Part shown: in pieces, positions 37,601 to 46,929 of the stretch
Numbering within the stretch: the stretch's first letter is position 1
Layout: each line of letters begins with the position of its first letter
Assembly (NCBI RefSeq): GCF_011762045.1
Contig: NZ_JAASQS010000008.1
Span: forward strand, 248,001 to 312,000
Direction of reading: 5' to 3'
DNA from: Rhizomicrobium electricum
GTDB taxonomy: Bacteria > Pseudomonadota > Alphaproteobacteria > Micropepsales > Micropepsaceae
DNA: 64,000 bases
Made by a program: the position numbers and the translations under genes
Notes under the pieces: generated by a model
What the model saw: only the letters and a program-made list of their open reading frames with translations
Told to the model about the DNA's origin: nothing
The model's database searches: none

Positions 37601-38887
37601 TCACCCCAGGAACGGGTCGTGCACCAGAATGGTGTCCTCGCGTTCGGGGCTGGTGGAGAGCAGCGCCACCGGCGCGTCGATCAGCTCCTCGATGCGGCGG
37701 ACGTATTTGATGGCGTTGGCCGGCAGCTCCGCCCACGAACGGGCGCCGTGTGTCGATTCCTTCCAGCCGGGAATGGTTTCGTAGACCGGCTCGATGCGAG
37801 CCTGTTCCACCGCGTCGGCAGGAAGATAATCGTGGGTCTTGCCGTCCAGCTTGTAACCGACGCAGACCTTGATCTCGTCGAAGCCGTCGAGCACGTCGAG
37901 CTTGGTCAGCGCGATGCCGTCGACGCCGCCGGTCACGATGGTCTGGCGCACCAGGACCGCATCGAACCAGCCGCAACGGCGCTTGCGCCCCGTCACCGTG
38001 CCGAATTCCTTGCCGCGTTCGCCGAGCCGGTCGCCGATCTCGTTCTTCTGCTCGGTGGGGAAGGGGCCGTCGCCGACACGGGTGGTGTAGGCCTTCACGA
38101 TGCCGAGCACATAGCCGATCTGGCGCGGCGAGATGCCGGAGCCGGCCGCCGCCTGTCCCGCCACCGTGTTGGACGAGGTGACGAAGGGATAGGTGCCGTG
38201 ATCGATATCGAGCAGCACGGCCTGCGCACCTTCGAACAGGATGCGCTTGTTGGCCTTGCGGGCCTGATCGAGCGTGCGCCACACCGGGCCGACGAACGGC
38301 AGGATCTGGGGCGCGATCTCCTTTAGCTGGGCCAGCACGTCCTCGGCCTTGATCTCGGCGGCTGCCATGCCGCGCCGGAGCGCGTTGTGATGCGACAAAA
38401 GCCGCTCCACCTTGCCGGGCAGGGTGTTGAGGTCCTTGAGATCGACGGCGCGGATGGCGCGGCGGCCGACTTTGTCTTCATAGGCCGGGCCGATGCCGCG
38501 CTTGGTGGTGCCGAGCGCCTGCACACCCTGTTCGCGCACGGTATCAAGCTCGCGATGCAAAGGCAGGATCAACGCGGCGTTCTCGGCCACTTGCAGATTC
38601 TCGGGCGTAACGCTGACGCCCAGCGCCTTCAGCCGTTCGATCTCGGCCGCCAACGCCCAAGGATCGACCACGACGCCGTTGCCGATCACCGCCTGCTTGC
38701 CCTTGCGCACCACGCCCGAGGGCAAGAGCGACAGCTTGTAGGTGACGCCATCGATGACGAGCGTGTGCCCGGCATTGTGGCCGCCCTGGAAGCGCACCAC
38801 CACATCGGCGCGCGCCGAGAGCCAGTCCACGATCTTGCCTTTGCCCTCGTCGCCCCACTGGGCGCCGATCACCGCCACGTTCGCCAT
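37601..38887 (-). CDS. purA: Adenylosuccinate synthetase PurA
   Basis: The 428-residue enzyme joins IMP and aspartate with GTP in AMP synthesis. It starts [24 protein letters not shown] with the P-loop GDEGKGK, then GGHNAGHT, and ends with the base- and Asp-binding segments VRYLP-like region, [13 protein letters not shown] and SPEREDTIL. Length is typical. It is transcribed away from the 840-bp region at 38888-39727. Confidence 0.97.
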   Translation of the reverse strand: MANVAVIGAQWGDEGKGKIVDWLSARADVVVRFQGGHNAGHTLVIDGVTYKLSLLPSGVVRKGKQAVIGNGVVVDPWALAAEIERLKALGVSVTPENLQVAENAALILPLHRELDTVREQGVQALGTTKRGIGPAYEDKVGRRAIRAVDLKDLNTLPGKVERLLSHHNALRRGMAAAEIKAEDVLAQLKEIAPQILPFVGPVWRTLDQARKANKRILFEGAQAVLLDIDHGTYPFVTSSNTVAGQAAAGSGISPRQIGYVLGIVKAYTTRVGDGPFPTEQKNEIGDRLGERGKEFGTVTGRKRRCGWFDAVLVRQTIVTGGVDGIALTKLDVLDGFDEIKVCVGYKLDGKTHDYLPADAVEQARIEPVYETIPGWKESTHGARSWAELPANAIKYVRRIEELIDAPVALLSTSPEREDTILVHDPFLG

Positions 38888-39390
38888 TGTTCCGTACCCG
38901 GATGAAGGTTTCAGTTTGCGGACCGCCTAGGGCTTGCCGCGTCGACGCCGCGCGGACCGAGGGGTTGTCCTCGTCGTGGTTGCACCCGGCTTCAGGCAGA
39001 CTCGGAACGGTGCGGCGAGAACGGGTTATAGCGGCTTCAAGGCCTTCGCACAGCGGGTTTTTTGCCGCTTTTTTAAGCCTGATGCGGCACACGGCTTTGA
39101 CCCGCCGGATGGCACCGTTCTCGATGTAGGTGACGCAATAGAGCGGATTTCTGGGCTTTTCCTGCGCCAGGACCGCTTCGGCATAGGCCAGGGCGGCGCG
39201 CATGCGCCGGATACACTCCGTGGCCCGCCGCTTGAGTGCCGCAGCTTCGGGACAGGGGCTCGCATGAAAGTTGCCGGGCGGCGCACCGGGAGGGCGAATC
39301 CCCCGCCGCTGGTTGCGGCCCCAGTTCGGTTCCGGCTTCGCCCCGGTTTCGCGTGGTTGTGACGGGTTGGACAAGGCTACGCCGGACAAG

Positions 39391-39437
39391 TCGGCAACAT
39401 AATTGTTCGAATTTTCGCGGGGGGAGGGGGTCCCCCT
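39391..39437 (+). repeat. Dispersed repeat family 1, copy 2
   Basis: The element reads TCGGCAACATAATTGTTCG, then AATTTTCGC, then a G tract ending in AGGGGGTCCCCCT. The first 33 bases match copy 1 (20072-20024, minus strand) at 30 positions, and the G/C palindrome at the end is kept in different form. This copy lies in a possibly open frame before purA. Confidence 0.75.
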
Positions 39438-39454
39438 GTTTGACCGACTCGCGT

Positions 39455-39506
39455 GCGGCCCGCCCGGCTTCGCATGCGTATATCGACGCGGCCCACCCGG
39501 CTTCGC
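39455..39506 (+). repeat. Short direct repeat next to repeat family 1 copy 2
   Basis: GCGGCCCGCCCGGCTTCGC (39455-39473) recurs as GCGGCCCACCCGGCTTCGC (39488-39506), 18 of 19 identical with a 33-nt period. On the minus strand this reads as AKPGGP twice in the open frame described for this region. Confidence 0.7.
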
Positions 39507-39727
39507 TTTGCAGCTTCGCCGCGGCAAGCGCGCCATCGCCGCCGCGAGAACGGCGGGCGTCTGGGATGGCGCGAGTGCGAGCTTCGTCATGGCCCTATTG
39601 TAAGGCCGGTTCGGCGAAGGTGGATAAGCAACGCCCATATTTCGCGCAACGCCATGACGGCGCTGACGAAATCGCAATAGCGGGGTGTGGGATAGAGTAG
39701 CCACCGGCGCGATTGGCACGCCTCGCA

Positions 39728-42292
39728 CTACGTACCGAGGCCTCTTGATGAGGTGATCGTCGTGAAGAGGTCACGCAGCTCATCGATATCGAGAGGCTTC
39801 GACAAGATAAAGTCGACATGCTTGGACTGCTCGTCGCCACCCGGCAGGCGCCGTCCCCAGCCCGTCAACAGCACGACGGGCGTTGCGGGGAATAACTCCT
39901 TGACCGTCCGGGCGACGAATTGGCCATCGAGGTGCGGCATGCCGAGATCGGTTACCACAATGTCGAAGGGTTTGCCGGCCTTCTGCGCGGCGGAGAGAAG
40001 GTCCGCGGCGGCCTGTCCGCCTTCGGCCACGGCCACGTTGTGGCCGTCCATCTCAAGCACCGTTCGTGTCGAGCTGAGTACGGCAGGATCATCGTCGACA
40101 AGAAGCAGCCCCAGAGGATGATTTGTCTTCGACGCGCGATCGACAATCTTGGGCGCATCCCCCTCAGTTGCGGCAAACTCAATGCGCACGCGGGTACCGT
40201 TGCCTGGGCTGCTGTCGATATCGAGGATGGCGCTGTGCCGCCGGGCGGCACCGAATACCATCGGCAGCCCAAGCCCCGTTCCACGCTCCCCCTTGGTCGT
40301 GAAGAAGGGTTCAAGGCAGCGTTTGCGTGTTGCTTCGTCCATACCCACACCGGTATCGCCGACTTCAAGCTGGACCCAATGATTCCCGCTTTGGCGAGCG
40401 ATGCTGCGTGTGCGCAGGCTGAGCACGCCTCCCTGGGGCATGGCGTCGACGGCGTTGAAAACGAGATTGGTGAGGGCTTCGCGCAGCTCCGTCTCGTCTC
40501 CCATCACTGACGGCAGATCCGGTTCGAGTTCCGTTTCGACCCTGACCACGACACCTTGCTGCAGCGGCATGTCATTCCATCGTGCTCTCGTCAGGTCGAC
40601 GACTTGCGGCACCAGGTCGTTCAAATTCAGCGGCTTCAGTTCCACGTCGGCCTGATCGTGGCGATAGAAGTCGCGCAAGCGCCCCACGGTTGCGGATATG
40701 TCTTTGACGACGCGGCCGACGAGATCGAGATACTCCCGCATCCGGGGCGAGAGGTTCGGCTCCTTTTCGAGCATGGCTTTGGTATAGACCGCGACGGGGG
40801 ATATGGCGTTGTTGATATCGTGGGCGATTCCGCTGGCCATTTGACCGATCGCCCGCAGGCGCTCGTGTTGCAGAACGGATTGCTGGGTGCGGCGCAGGTC
40901 GTCGTAGGCCAACTGCAATCTCGTACGAATCTCCGCTTCGTGGGCGGCCAAGGCCACATGCTCTCCCAGCAGGTGCAAGAACTCGCAATCGGTGCTGAGG
41001 AACGAGCTTCTTGCCAAGCGCGCCACAACCAAAACGCCAAAGACTTGCGTCTTCGCTTTGAGCGGCGCCAGCACGAGGGACCGAAGACCCTGGGCTGCAA
41101 GCCTTCTCGGAAAGGGAAATTTGATCGCGGCAATGTCCGGCTCGTAGACGAGTTCCCCGCGAACACAACGCGACAGGCCGTTCTCGTCGATCGGGACGAT
41201 GGCGTGTTCGGACATTTCGAGCGCTTTGGCGAGCCAAGCGCTGCGCACGCCGACATGATTGACGCTGAGCTCGCGGGCGACCCGATCGTAGAGGCAAAGG
41301 CAGACAAAATCCGCGGGCATCCGCTCTTCCAGTGTGCTGGCGACGGTATGGAAGATGCTGAGAACATCCTGGCGCTCGCCCATGGCATGGGTGATTTGCT
41401 GCAACAGGTACATGCGTCCGTTCACCTCCTGCAAACGCGCCGTGCGTTCCCTGACGCGTGCATCGAGGTCACGATTGAGGCCGGTCAACTTGCTCTCGGC
41501 GAGGCGGAGCCGCTTGCTGTCGGCTGCACCGATCTGCGCCAGGCTGGTCAGGAGCAAGGCGTCGCCGATAAATTTTCCAAGATGGGCAACCAGCGCAATC
41601 GAGTCGCTTGGGGCGCGGGAATACAGCATCTCGAAATGCGCGGCTGCGAGCACGACGGCAGCGACAGCGACGGTACGCGCCATTTCCGATTCGTGGACTT
41701 GCCGCCAATAGGCGACGGCGATGCCGGCCCACAGAAGGGGTACCAGGACGAGCGTCGGCCGGGTGATTCCCAACAACCCCGGCGGCGCGTAGCGGGGGAG
41801 GGACAGGAATACGAATGCCACCAGGAGGGCAAAGAGGCCAAGCGCGATCGCGAACAGCCAACCGACGGATCGCGGCCTGTTGCGGAGCAGAAGGGCCGCA
41901 CCGACGCCGAGTGGAAGCAGGTGCGCCGGGGCTCCCCATGTTCCTGCTCGCCACATGATCTCCGCAGACGTTGGCTGACTGCCAGTTTGGGTCCAGATCA
42001 GCGCGGCCATGGCGTGCGCGCACTCGGCGAAGGCCAACCACGCAAACGATATCGCCAACAACAACAGCCAGGTTTGATTGAGCCGGCGGCTGGCATCCCA
42101 GAACATCATGGCCACCAGCGCCGCGGTAACGACGGCGCTCGTATCGAGCATGGTGTGCAGGACGGGATTGTTGCCGCCGTAATGACGAATGGCAAACCCA
42201 CCCGCAAGAAATGCGGCGATCGCAACGATCAGGTTCGACGAAAAACGGAGGGTGATCGGCTTATCCAGGCGCGCGGCGGCGAGATCGACCAT
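39728..42292 (-). CDS. Hybrid sensor histidine kinase with GAF and receiver domains
   Basis: The 854-residue membrane kinase has an N-terminal region with about seven to eight hydrophobic helices (to residue 255), a short coiled-coil (GLNRDLDARVRERTARLQEV), a GAF-like domain (about 310-460), the dimerisation/phosphoacceptor domain with H491 in GIAHDINN, an HATPase domain with NAVDAMPQGG and GDTGVGMDEATR, GTGLGLPMV, and a C-terminal receiver with D782 in VVTDLGMPHLDG and a conserved K in LSKPLD. The helical sensor resembles MASE-type membrane domains. No partner response regulator lies nearby. AGGAG precedes the ATG. Confidence 0.9.
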   Translation of the reverse strand: MVDLAAARLDKPITLRFSSNLIVAIAAFLAGGFAIRHYGGNNPVLHTMLDTSAVVTAALVAMMFWDASRRLNQTWLLLLAISFAWLAFAECAHAMAALIWTQTGSQPTSAEIMWRAGTWGAPAHLLPLGVGAALLLRNRPRSVGWLFAIALGLFALLVAFVFLSLPRYAPPGLLGITRPTLVLVPLLWAGIAVAYWRQVHESEMARTVAVAAVVLAAAHFEMLYSRAPSDSIALVAHLGKFIGDALLLTSLAQIGAADSKRLRLAESKLTGLNRDLDARVRERTARLQEVNGRMYLLQQITHAMGERQDVLSIFHTVASTLEERMPADFVCLCLYDRVARELSVNHVGVRSAWLAKALEMSEHAIVPIDENGLSRCVRGELVYEPDIAAIKFPFPRRLAAQGLRSLVLAPLKAKTQVFGVLVVARLARSSFLSTDCEFLHLLGEHVALAAHEAEIRTRLQLAYDDLRRTQQSVLQHERLRAIGQMASGIAHDINNAISPVAVYTKAMLEKEPNLSPRMREYLDLVGRVVKDISATVGRLRDFYRHDQADVELKPLNLNDLVPQVVDLTRARWNDMPLQQGVVVRVETELEPDLPSVMGDETELREALTNLVFNAVDAMPQGGVLSLRTRSIARQSGNHWVQLEVGDTGVGMDEATRKRCLEPFFTTKGERGTGLGLPMVFGAARRHSAILDIDSSPGNGTRVRIEFAATEGDAPKIVDRASKTNHPLGLLLVDDDPAVLSSTRTVLEMDGHNVAVAEGGQAAADLLSAAQKAGKPFDIVVTDLGMPHLDGQFVARTVKELFPATPVVLLTGWGRRLPGGDEQSKHVDFILSKPLDIDELRDLFTTITSSRGLGT

Positions 42293-42803
42293 GACAAAAA
42301 GCTCCTGCTACTTAAGCCGCAGTTCACGGTGAGGCGGTTAGTTCGTTCTCAAGTGACCGCCGAACCACACACACGTACATGTTCCCGTCGGTCGCAAATC
42401 CGTCCATTCCTCGCGCCGGCACATTGATAATGTTAGCATTACAAACCATTCACAGAATAGGCGTCAGTTCGTCGTGGGGTGGTTGTTGCTATGTTGTGAT
42501 TTCCTGACCACACCTTCACGGGAAGCCCATGTCGAGCGTGTGGAGTTGAGGTTCTAGTTCGGCGACGGCGGCAAGGATGACGGGCGTTCGGCAGGATGGA
42601 ATCCGGCGCAAATTTGATTGAACCGCGCGACGCAGCGTGCCCTTCATCTGTCGCTTGGCGTGCATCGAGGACTAGGGGCCAAGAGCACACGTCTCCAATT
42701 TCGGCGTGCGATACGGATGATGATCGCCCGTCATTGTGCCTACCCTTGTTCCGAAATCCTGCGCGTTTTGCGCGCACGCCGCCGCTCCGCAAGGGGGCGG
42801 TGA
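42293..42803. other. 511-bp intergenic region upstream of the histidine kinase
   Basis: No convincing gene is found. A relatively A+T-rich stretch near 42420-42500 contains the inverted repeat TAATG-TTAG-CATTA (42428-42441) and is the probable promoter and operator region of the minus-strand kinase gene. The rest, up to the HNH gene stop at 42804, shows no structure I can support. Confidence 0.45.
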
Positions 42804-43247
42804 TTAGTTCTCCGTCTTCCGCTCGCGTTTGCGGACGGTTTCGACGACGAGGGGTTTCTTTTCGCGCACGGTGGCGGCGTGGGCTTTGCGGGCTTTGAGG
42901 AATTCGCTCATGCGAAACGCCGCGGCGGTCGTGATGGCCTTGGCGCTGTTGCAGGCATCACAGGCGGCGACCGTGTTTCCTTCGCTGTCATGGCCGTGGC
43001 GTGACAACGGGATGACGTGATCGAGCGTCGCCCGCCGGTCGGCGTCGCGCTTGTGGCGCGGGTTGAGCACCATGGGAATGCCGCAATAGGCGCAACGGTC
43101 GTTCTGGCGCTCCATGTGCCGGACCAGCCACGCGCGGTGGTCCGGGTTCAGGGTGCGTACGCGGCTCGGCTCCATGGCGTGCGTGATCTGTGTCTTCAGC
43201 TTTTGCTGCAGACGGCCTTTGCTGGGCGGTTTTGAAATGCGCGCCAT
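42804..43247 (-). CDS. HNH endonuclease domain protein
   Basis: The 147-residue basic protein carries an HNH nuclease module: CAYCGIPM, then ATLDHVIPLSRHGHDSEGNTVAACDACNSAK, with both CxxC zinc pairs, the DH catalytic His and an Asn. Outside this module it is rich in Lys and Arg. The family includes homing, restriction and repair nucleases; no methyltransferase or intron is nearby, so the role is unknown. The ATG at 43247 (MARISK) was preferred over the longer frame because the preceding 60 residues are low-complexity and Arg/Pro-rich. Confidence 0.82.
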   Translation of the reverse strand: MARISKPPSKGRLQQKLKTQITHAMEPSRVRTLNPDHRAWLVRHMERQNDRCAYCGIPMVLNPRHKRDADRRATLDHVIPLSRHGHDSEGNTVAACDACNSAKAITTAAAFRMSEFLKARKAHAATVREKKPLVVETVRKRERKTEN

Positions 43248-43394
43248 GACGCCATGATGCAGCAGCCGTGGCGGCCGGCCAACGGGGTTCCCACGCCGCC
43301 GCAATCCGCCGGGCGGCCGCCACTTGTCGCATCCCTCCCATTCGCCCGGAGCAGGAAGCAGAATATGTCGAGGCCGCCGGGCAGGGCGCATGAA

Positions 43395-43406
43395 CCTGTG
43401 CACAGG
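43395..43406. promoter_or_regulatory. Perfect palindrome upstream of the 2-oxoacid oxidoreductase operon
   Basis: CCTGTGCACAGG is a 12-bp perfect palindrome, extended by flanking GA and TC to a 16-of-18 dyad, 131 nt before the operon start at 43538. It may be an operator; no regulator is known. Confidence 0.35.
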
Positions 43407-43537
43407 CTCGGCCCGCTCCGGCCACATTGTTACGGGCCGGCATCCGGGCCCGCCCCCCGCGTCTCAGAAACCCCTTTAAGCCCCCGCAAAACCTGCGAGA
43501 ATCCGCGGGAACGGAGTCGCACAATCCGGGAGGAACC

Positions 43538-45772
43538 ATGGATCCCCAACATCCCGCGGAAGTCCCGCTTCCTTCCGGTCTGTCGCTGCCGCTCGAAGTG
43601 CGCGTGCACGGACGCGGCGGCCAGGGCGGCGTCACCTGCGCCAAGCTGATCGCGGCCTTGTTCACCCAGATGGGCTGCTTCGTGCAGACCTTCGGCGATT
43701 ACGGCAGCGAACGCTCGGGCGCGCCGATCCAGGCCTACACGCGCGTCGACCGGGCGCCGATCCGCAACGCCAACAAGGTTTACCGCCCCGATCATTTGCT
43801 GGTGCTCGACGAAGGCCTGATGCGGCCGGCGATCTTCGACGGCGTCGAGCCGGGATCGCTGTTGCTGCTCAATTCCGCCAAGCCGATCGAAGCTTTCGCC
43901 GGAAAGTTCGACCGCTACCGCTTCGGCGTGGTGGACGCCACCGCGATCGCGCGCGAGCAGGGCATCGGCTCGGCGGCGGTCGTCATCATCAACACCACCA
44001 TTCTCGGCGCCTATGCGCGCTTGCTGGGCCTGCCGGTGACGGCGCTGGAAAAAGGATTCGCCAAGCTCGGCGTGTCGGGCGATTTTGCCGCCGCGCGCCA
44101 AGCGTTCGAGAAAGTCGAAATCGCCGAAGTGCTGGCGCTCGAAGCCCCGGCATCGCCGGCGCCGCTGCCGGTGCCGCCGCCGGTCGCCTCGACCCTCGAA
44201 CACAGCAAGGATTTTCCGCCAACCGTCCTGACCGGCACCTGGTCGAACCAGATGCCGAGCTATGCCACCCACGATGCGCCCTGCAACGTCGCTTGTCCGG
44301 CGGGCAACGACGTGGTCGGGTTCGTCCAGGCGCTGAAAAAGGGCGACGCCGGTGCCGCGGCGGGCCTGTTGTTCGCCACCCAGCCGCTTCCCTCCGTATG
44401 CGGACGGGTTTGTCCGGCGCCGTGCATGGGCCGCTGCAACCGGGCGTTCTTCGACGGCGCGGTGAACATCCGCAGCCTCGAACGCTGGATCGGCGATCAT
44501 GCGGAGGTCCAGCCGGTGCGCGCGAGCGTGCCGCGGCCGCTGCATGTGGCGGTGGTGGGCGGCGGTCCGGCCGGATTGAGCGCGGCGTGGAAACTGGCGC
44601 GCGACGGCCATGCGGTGACGATCTTCGAGGCCGGGCCGGCGCTCGGCGGCGTGCTGCGCAATGGCATCCCGGCGTTCCGCCTGCCCGAAGCGGCTCTGGA
44701 TCGCGATCTCGAACGGATCACCGCGCTCGGCGTGAAGGTCCGTTGCAATACCCATGTCGGCAAGAACGAGCTGGCGCAGCTTTCCCACGATCATGATGCG
44801 GTGATCGTCGCGGTCGGTTTCGGCGCGCCGGTGGCGCTCGGCGTCAAAGGCGAGCATCTCGCCAATATCGAACAAGGTCTCGATTTCCTCGACCGCGCCA
44901 AGCGCGAGCCGGTAACGCTGTCGGGGTCCGTGGTGGTGATCGGCGGCGGCAATACCGCCATCGACTGCGCCCGCACGGCGGTGCGCTGCGGCGCGGCGAG
45001 CGTGACCATCGCCTATCGCCGCGGCCGCAAGGACATGCCGGCCATCGCCGAGGAAATCCACGACGCCGAAAAGGAAGGCGTGCGCATCCTGTCGTATCGC
45101 ACGCCGGTGGCGTTCGAGGGCGCCGGTGCGGTGGCGAGCGCGCTGCTGGCCGAAATGGAAGCCGGTCCGCCTGACGCAAGCGGCCGCCGTCGTCCGGTGG
45201 TGACGAACCGCACATCGCCGCTGGCTGCGGCAACGGTGCTGCTGGCGCTCGGGCAGAAGACCGACATGCCGCTTCCCGACGGCTGGAGCATGAAAGAGGG
45301 TCGCGCCTTCCACGGCGACCGGGCGTTGCCGGTTTACTTCGCCGGCGATTGCGCCACCGGCGAAGGCACCGTCACGCACGCCATCGGCTCGGGACGCAAG
45401 GCGGCGGAAGCGGTGCTCGGCGTTCACGCCCCCGCGGCGAAAACCAACGGCATGCCGGTGGCGCCGGGACAGATCCGCTTCGATCATTTCGAGGTCGCCC
45501 GTCCGCACGAGGACCGGCAGATCGCGGTCAAGATGCTGGCGGGCGATTTCAGCGAGGTCAATGCGGGCCTCGCCGATGTGAGCGAAGCGGAGCGCTGCTT
45601 CAGTTGCGGACACTGCACGCTGTGCGACACCTGCATCATCTCGTGTCCCGACGGCGTCATTTTCCGCGACGGCGCGGGCTACCGCATCGATCCGCAATAC
45701 TGCAAAGGCTGCGGCATGTGCGTCGCCGAATGTCCGCGCGGCGTCATGGCCATGCAGGAGAAGACCGTATGA
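43538..45772 (+). CDS. 2-oxoacid oxidoreductase gamma / GltD-like / ferredoxin-like fusion
   Basis: The 744-residue protein joins three units. Residues about 18-205 are the gamma subunit of pyruvate/2-ketoisovalerate oxidoreductases (VHGRGGQGGVTCAKLIA, FGDYGSERSGAPIQAY). Residues about 225-660 are a GltD-type flavoprotein: Cys pairs APCNVACPAGND and CGRVCPAPCMGRC, FAD motif GGGPAGLSAAW near 340, NAD(P) motif GGGNTAIDCARTA near 467, and AGDCATGEGTVTHAIGSG. Residues about 685-735 are two [4Fe-4S] ferredoxin motifs (CTLCDTCIISCP and CKGCGMCVAECP), the delta subunit. It starts an operon with alpha and beta genes, overlapping the alpha start (ATGA). The architecture indicates electron flow between 2-oxoacid and NAD(P)H. 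Confidence 0.88.
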   Translation: MDPQHPAEVPLPSGLSLPLEVRVHGRGGQGGVTCAKLIAALFTQMGCFVQTFGDYGSERSGAPIQAYTRVDRAPIRNANKVYRPDHLLVLDEGLMRPAIFDGVEPGSLLLLNSAKPIEAFAGKFDRYRFGVVDATAIAREQGIGSAAVVIINTTILGAYARLLGLPVTALEKGFAKLGVSGDFAAARQAFEKVEIAEVLALEAPASPAPLPVPPPVASTLEHSKDFPPTVLTGTWSNQMPSYATHDAPCNVACPAGNDVVGFVQALKKGDAGAAAGLLFATQPLPSVCGRVCPAPCMGRCNRAFFDGAVNIRSLERWIGDHAEVQPVRASVPRPLHVAVVGGGPAGLSAAWKLARDGHAVTIFEAGPALGGVLRNGIPAFRLPEAALDRDLERITALGVKVRCNTHVGKNELAQLSHDHDAVIVAVGFGAPVALGVKGEHLANIEQGLDFLDRAKREPVTLSGSVVVIGGGNTAIDCARTAVRCGAASVTIAYRRGRKDMPAIAEEIHDAEKEGVRILSYRTPVAFEGAGAVASALLAEMEAGPPDASGRRRPVVTNRTSPLAAATVLLALGQKTDMPLPDGWSMKEGRAFHGDRALPVYFAGDCATGEGTVTHAIGSGRKAAEAVLGVHAPAAKTNGMPVAPGQIRFDHFEVARPHEDRQIAVKMLAGDFSEVNAGLADVSEAERCFSCGHCTLCDTCIISCPDGVIFRDGAGYRIDPQYCKGCGMCVAECPRGVMAMQEKTV

Positions 45773-46929
45773 GCCTCGAACTTCTCTCCGCCAATCACGG
45801 CGCCGCCATGGCCGCCACGCTGGCCGCGCGCGCCAATCGCAAAGGGCGCGGCTTCGTCTCCGGCGTCTATCCGATCACGCCGTCGACCGAGTGCATGGAA
45901 TTCCTCTGCAATCAGAAGATCGAAAAAAGCCATGTGGTGCGGGTCGAAAGCGAGCACTCGGCGATGGGCGTCTGCATCGGCGGTGCGGCGGCGGGGGCGC
46001 GGACCTTCACTGCGACCTCGTCGAACGGCCTGGCCTACATGGTGGAGAATTGCATCACCGCCGCGACGATGCGCTTTCCGGTGGTGATAGCGGTCGCCAA
46101 CCGCACCCTCGGCCCGCCGTGGAATATCTGGGCCGATCACGGCGATGCGCTGATCCTGCGCGACGCCGGCATCATCCAGTTCTTCTGTGCCGACAATCAG
46201 GAAGTGTTCGATAGCGTGTTGTGCGGCTTCCGTCTCGCCGAAGACAAGCGCGTGATGATGCCGGTGATGGTGTGCATGGAGGGCTTCATCCTCTCGCACC
46301 GCACCGCCCAGACCGACGTGCCGGAGCAGGACAAGGTCGACGCCTTCCTGCCGCCGACCGATGTCCCGCACCGGCTTGCGCAAATCCCGCATACGCTCGG
46401 CCAGATCGAAGTGCCGCATCAGACCGAAATGCATCGCATGCAGCACCATGCGGCGATGCTGGACGTGCCTGCGATCTATCGCGAGATTCAGGACGAATTC
46501 GAAAAGATTTTCGGCCGCCGTCCGCCCGATATGTTGGTGCCGTACAAGGCCGATGACGCCGAGACGCTGATCGTGTCGATGGGCACCATTCCGATCACCG
46601 CCGAGCGCGTGGTCGACGACTTGCGCGCCCAAGGCAAGAAGGTCGGCAGTTTGCGCGTGCGCCTGTTCCGGCCGCTGCCGGTCGAGGCGATCGGCAGGGT
46701 TTTCGCCGGCAAGAAGCGCATCGCCGTGATCGACCGCAATATCGGCCTCGGTATGGGCGGCGTGTTGTGGCAGGATACGCGCGCACTCGCCGATCCGGGC
46801 ACGGTGGTGCAGGATTATCTAGCCGGCATGGGCGGCGGCGACATCCGCCCCGAGCATATCGTCAAGATGGTCGAGGATATCGAGGCGCGCACCGCGAGCG
46901 GTGCGCCGAAGCTGATGGAGATGGTGTGA
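45769..46929 (+). CDS. 2-oxoacid:acceptor oxidoreductase alpha subunit
   Basis: The 386-residue protein is the pyrimidine-binding alpha subunit of the pyruvate:ferredoxin oxidoreductase superfamily. Motifs include GVYPITPSTECMEFL at the start, RVESEHSAMGVCIGGAAAGARTFTATSSNGLAYM, and the C-terminal domain II with LIVSMGTIP and VRLFRPLP. The YPITPST and SEHSA segments are the thiamine-diphosphate active-site region. It overlaps the fusion gene upstream by 4 nt and the beta gene downstream by 1 nt. Confidence 0.92.
   Translation: MSLELLSANHGAAMAATLAARANRKGRGFVSGVYPITPSTECMEFLCNQKIEKSHVVRVESEHSAMGVCIGGAAAGARTFTATSSNGLAYMVENCITAATMRFPVVIAVANRTLGPPWNIWADHGDALILRDAGIIQFFCADNQEVFDSVLCGFRLAEDKRVMMPVMVCMEGFILSHRTAQTDVPEQDKVDAFLPPTDVPHRLAQIPHTLGQIEVPHQTEMHRMQHHAAMLDVPAIYREIQDEFEKIFGRRPPDMLVPYKADDAETLIVSMGTIPITAERVVDDLRAQGKKVGSLRVRLFRPLPVEAIGRVFAGKKRIAVIDRNIGLGMGGVLWQDTRALADPGTVVQDYLAGMGGGDIRPEHIVKMVEDIEARTASGAPKLMEMV

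Larger units (their letters stand above)
38888..39727 (-). other. 840-bp region without a confident gene, with long open frame
   Basis: No gene of known family is visible. On the minus strand a frame starting at ATG 39590 (MTKLALAPSQTPAVLAAAM) stays open through the gap and past the purA start, so it is not a normal gene as it stands. Its middle, about 39230-38990, has protein-like composition (RRATECIRRMRAALAYAEAVL, RNPLYCVTYIENGAIRRVKA), which suggests a small or decayed coding sequence interrupted by repeat sequence at 39391-39506. Basic Pro/Arg-rich translation elsewhere suggests non-coding DNA. Confidence 0.35.

Noticed and set aside
38544..39728. Treating the whole 395-residue minus frame as a gene
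   Set aside because: It overlaps the 5' part of purA by about 340 nt in another frame and passes through repeats. Only its middle is protein-like.
42439..42792. A 117-residue minus-strand frame in the gap before the HNH gene
   Set aside because: No ribosome site, no motif, and Arg/His-rich composition; treated as non-coding.
43430..45697. A 755-residue minus-strand open frame over the oxidoreductase fusion
   Set aside because: It is the antisense of a gene with many verified Cys, FAD and NAD motifs; the translation is Arg/His-rich, as expected for the shadow of GC-rich DNA.
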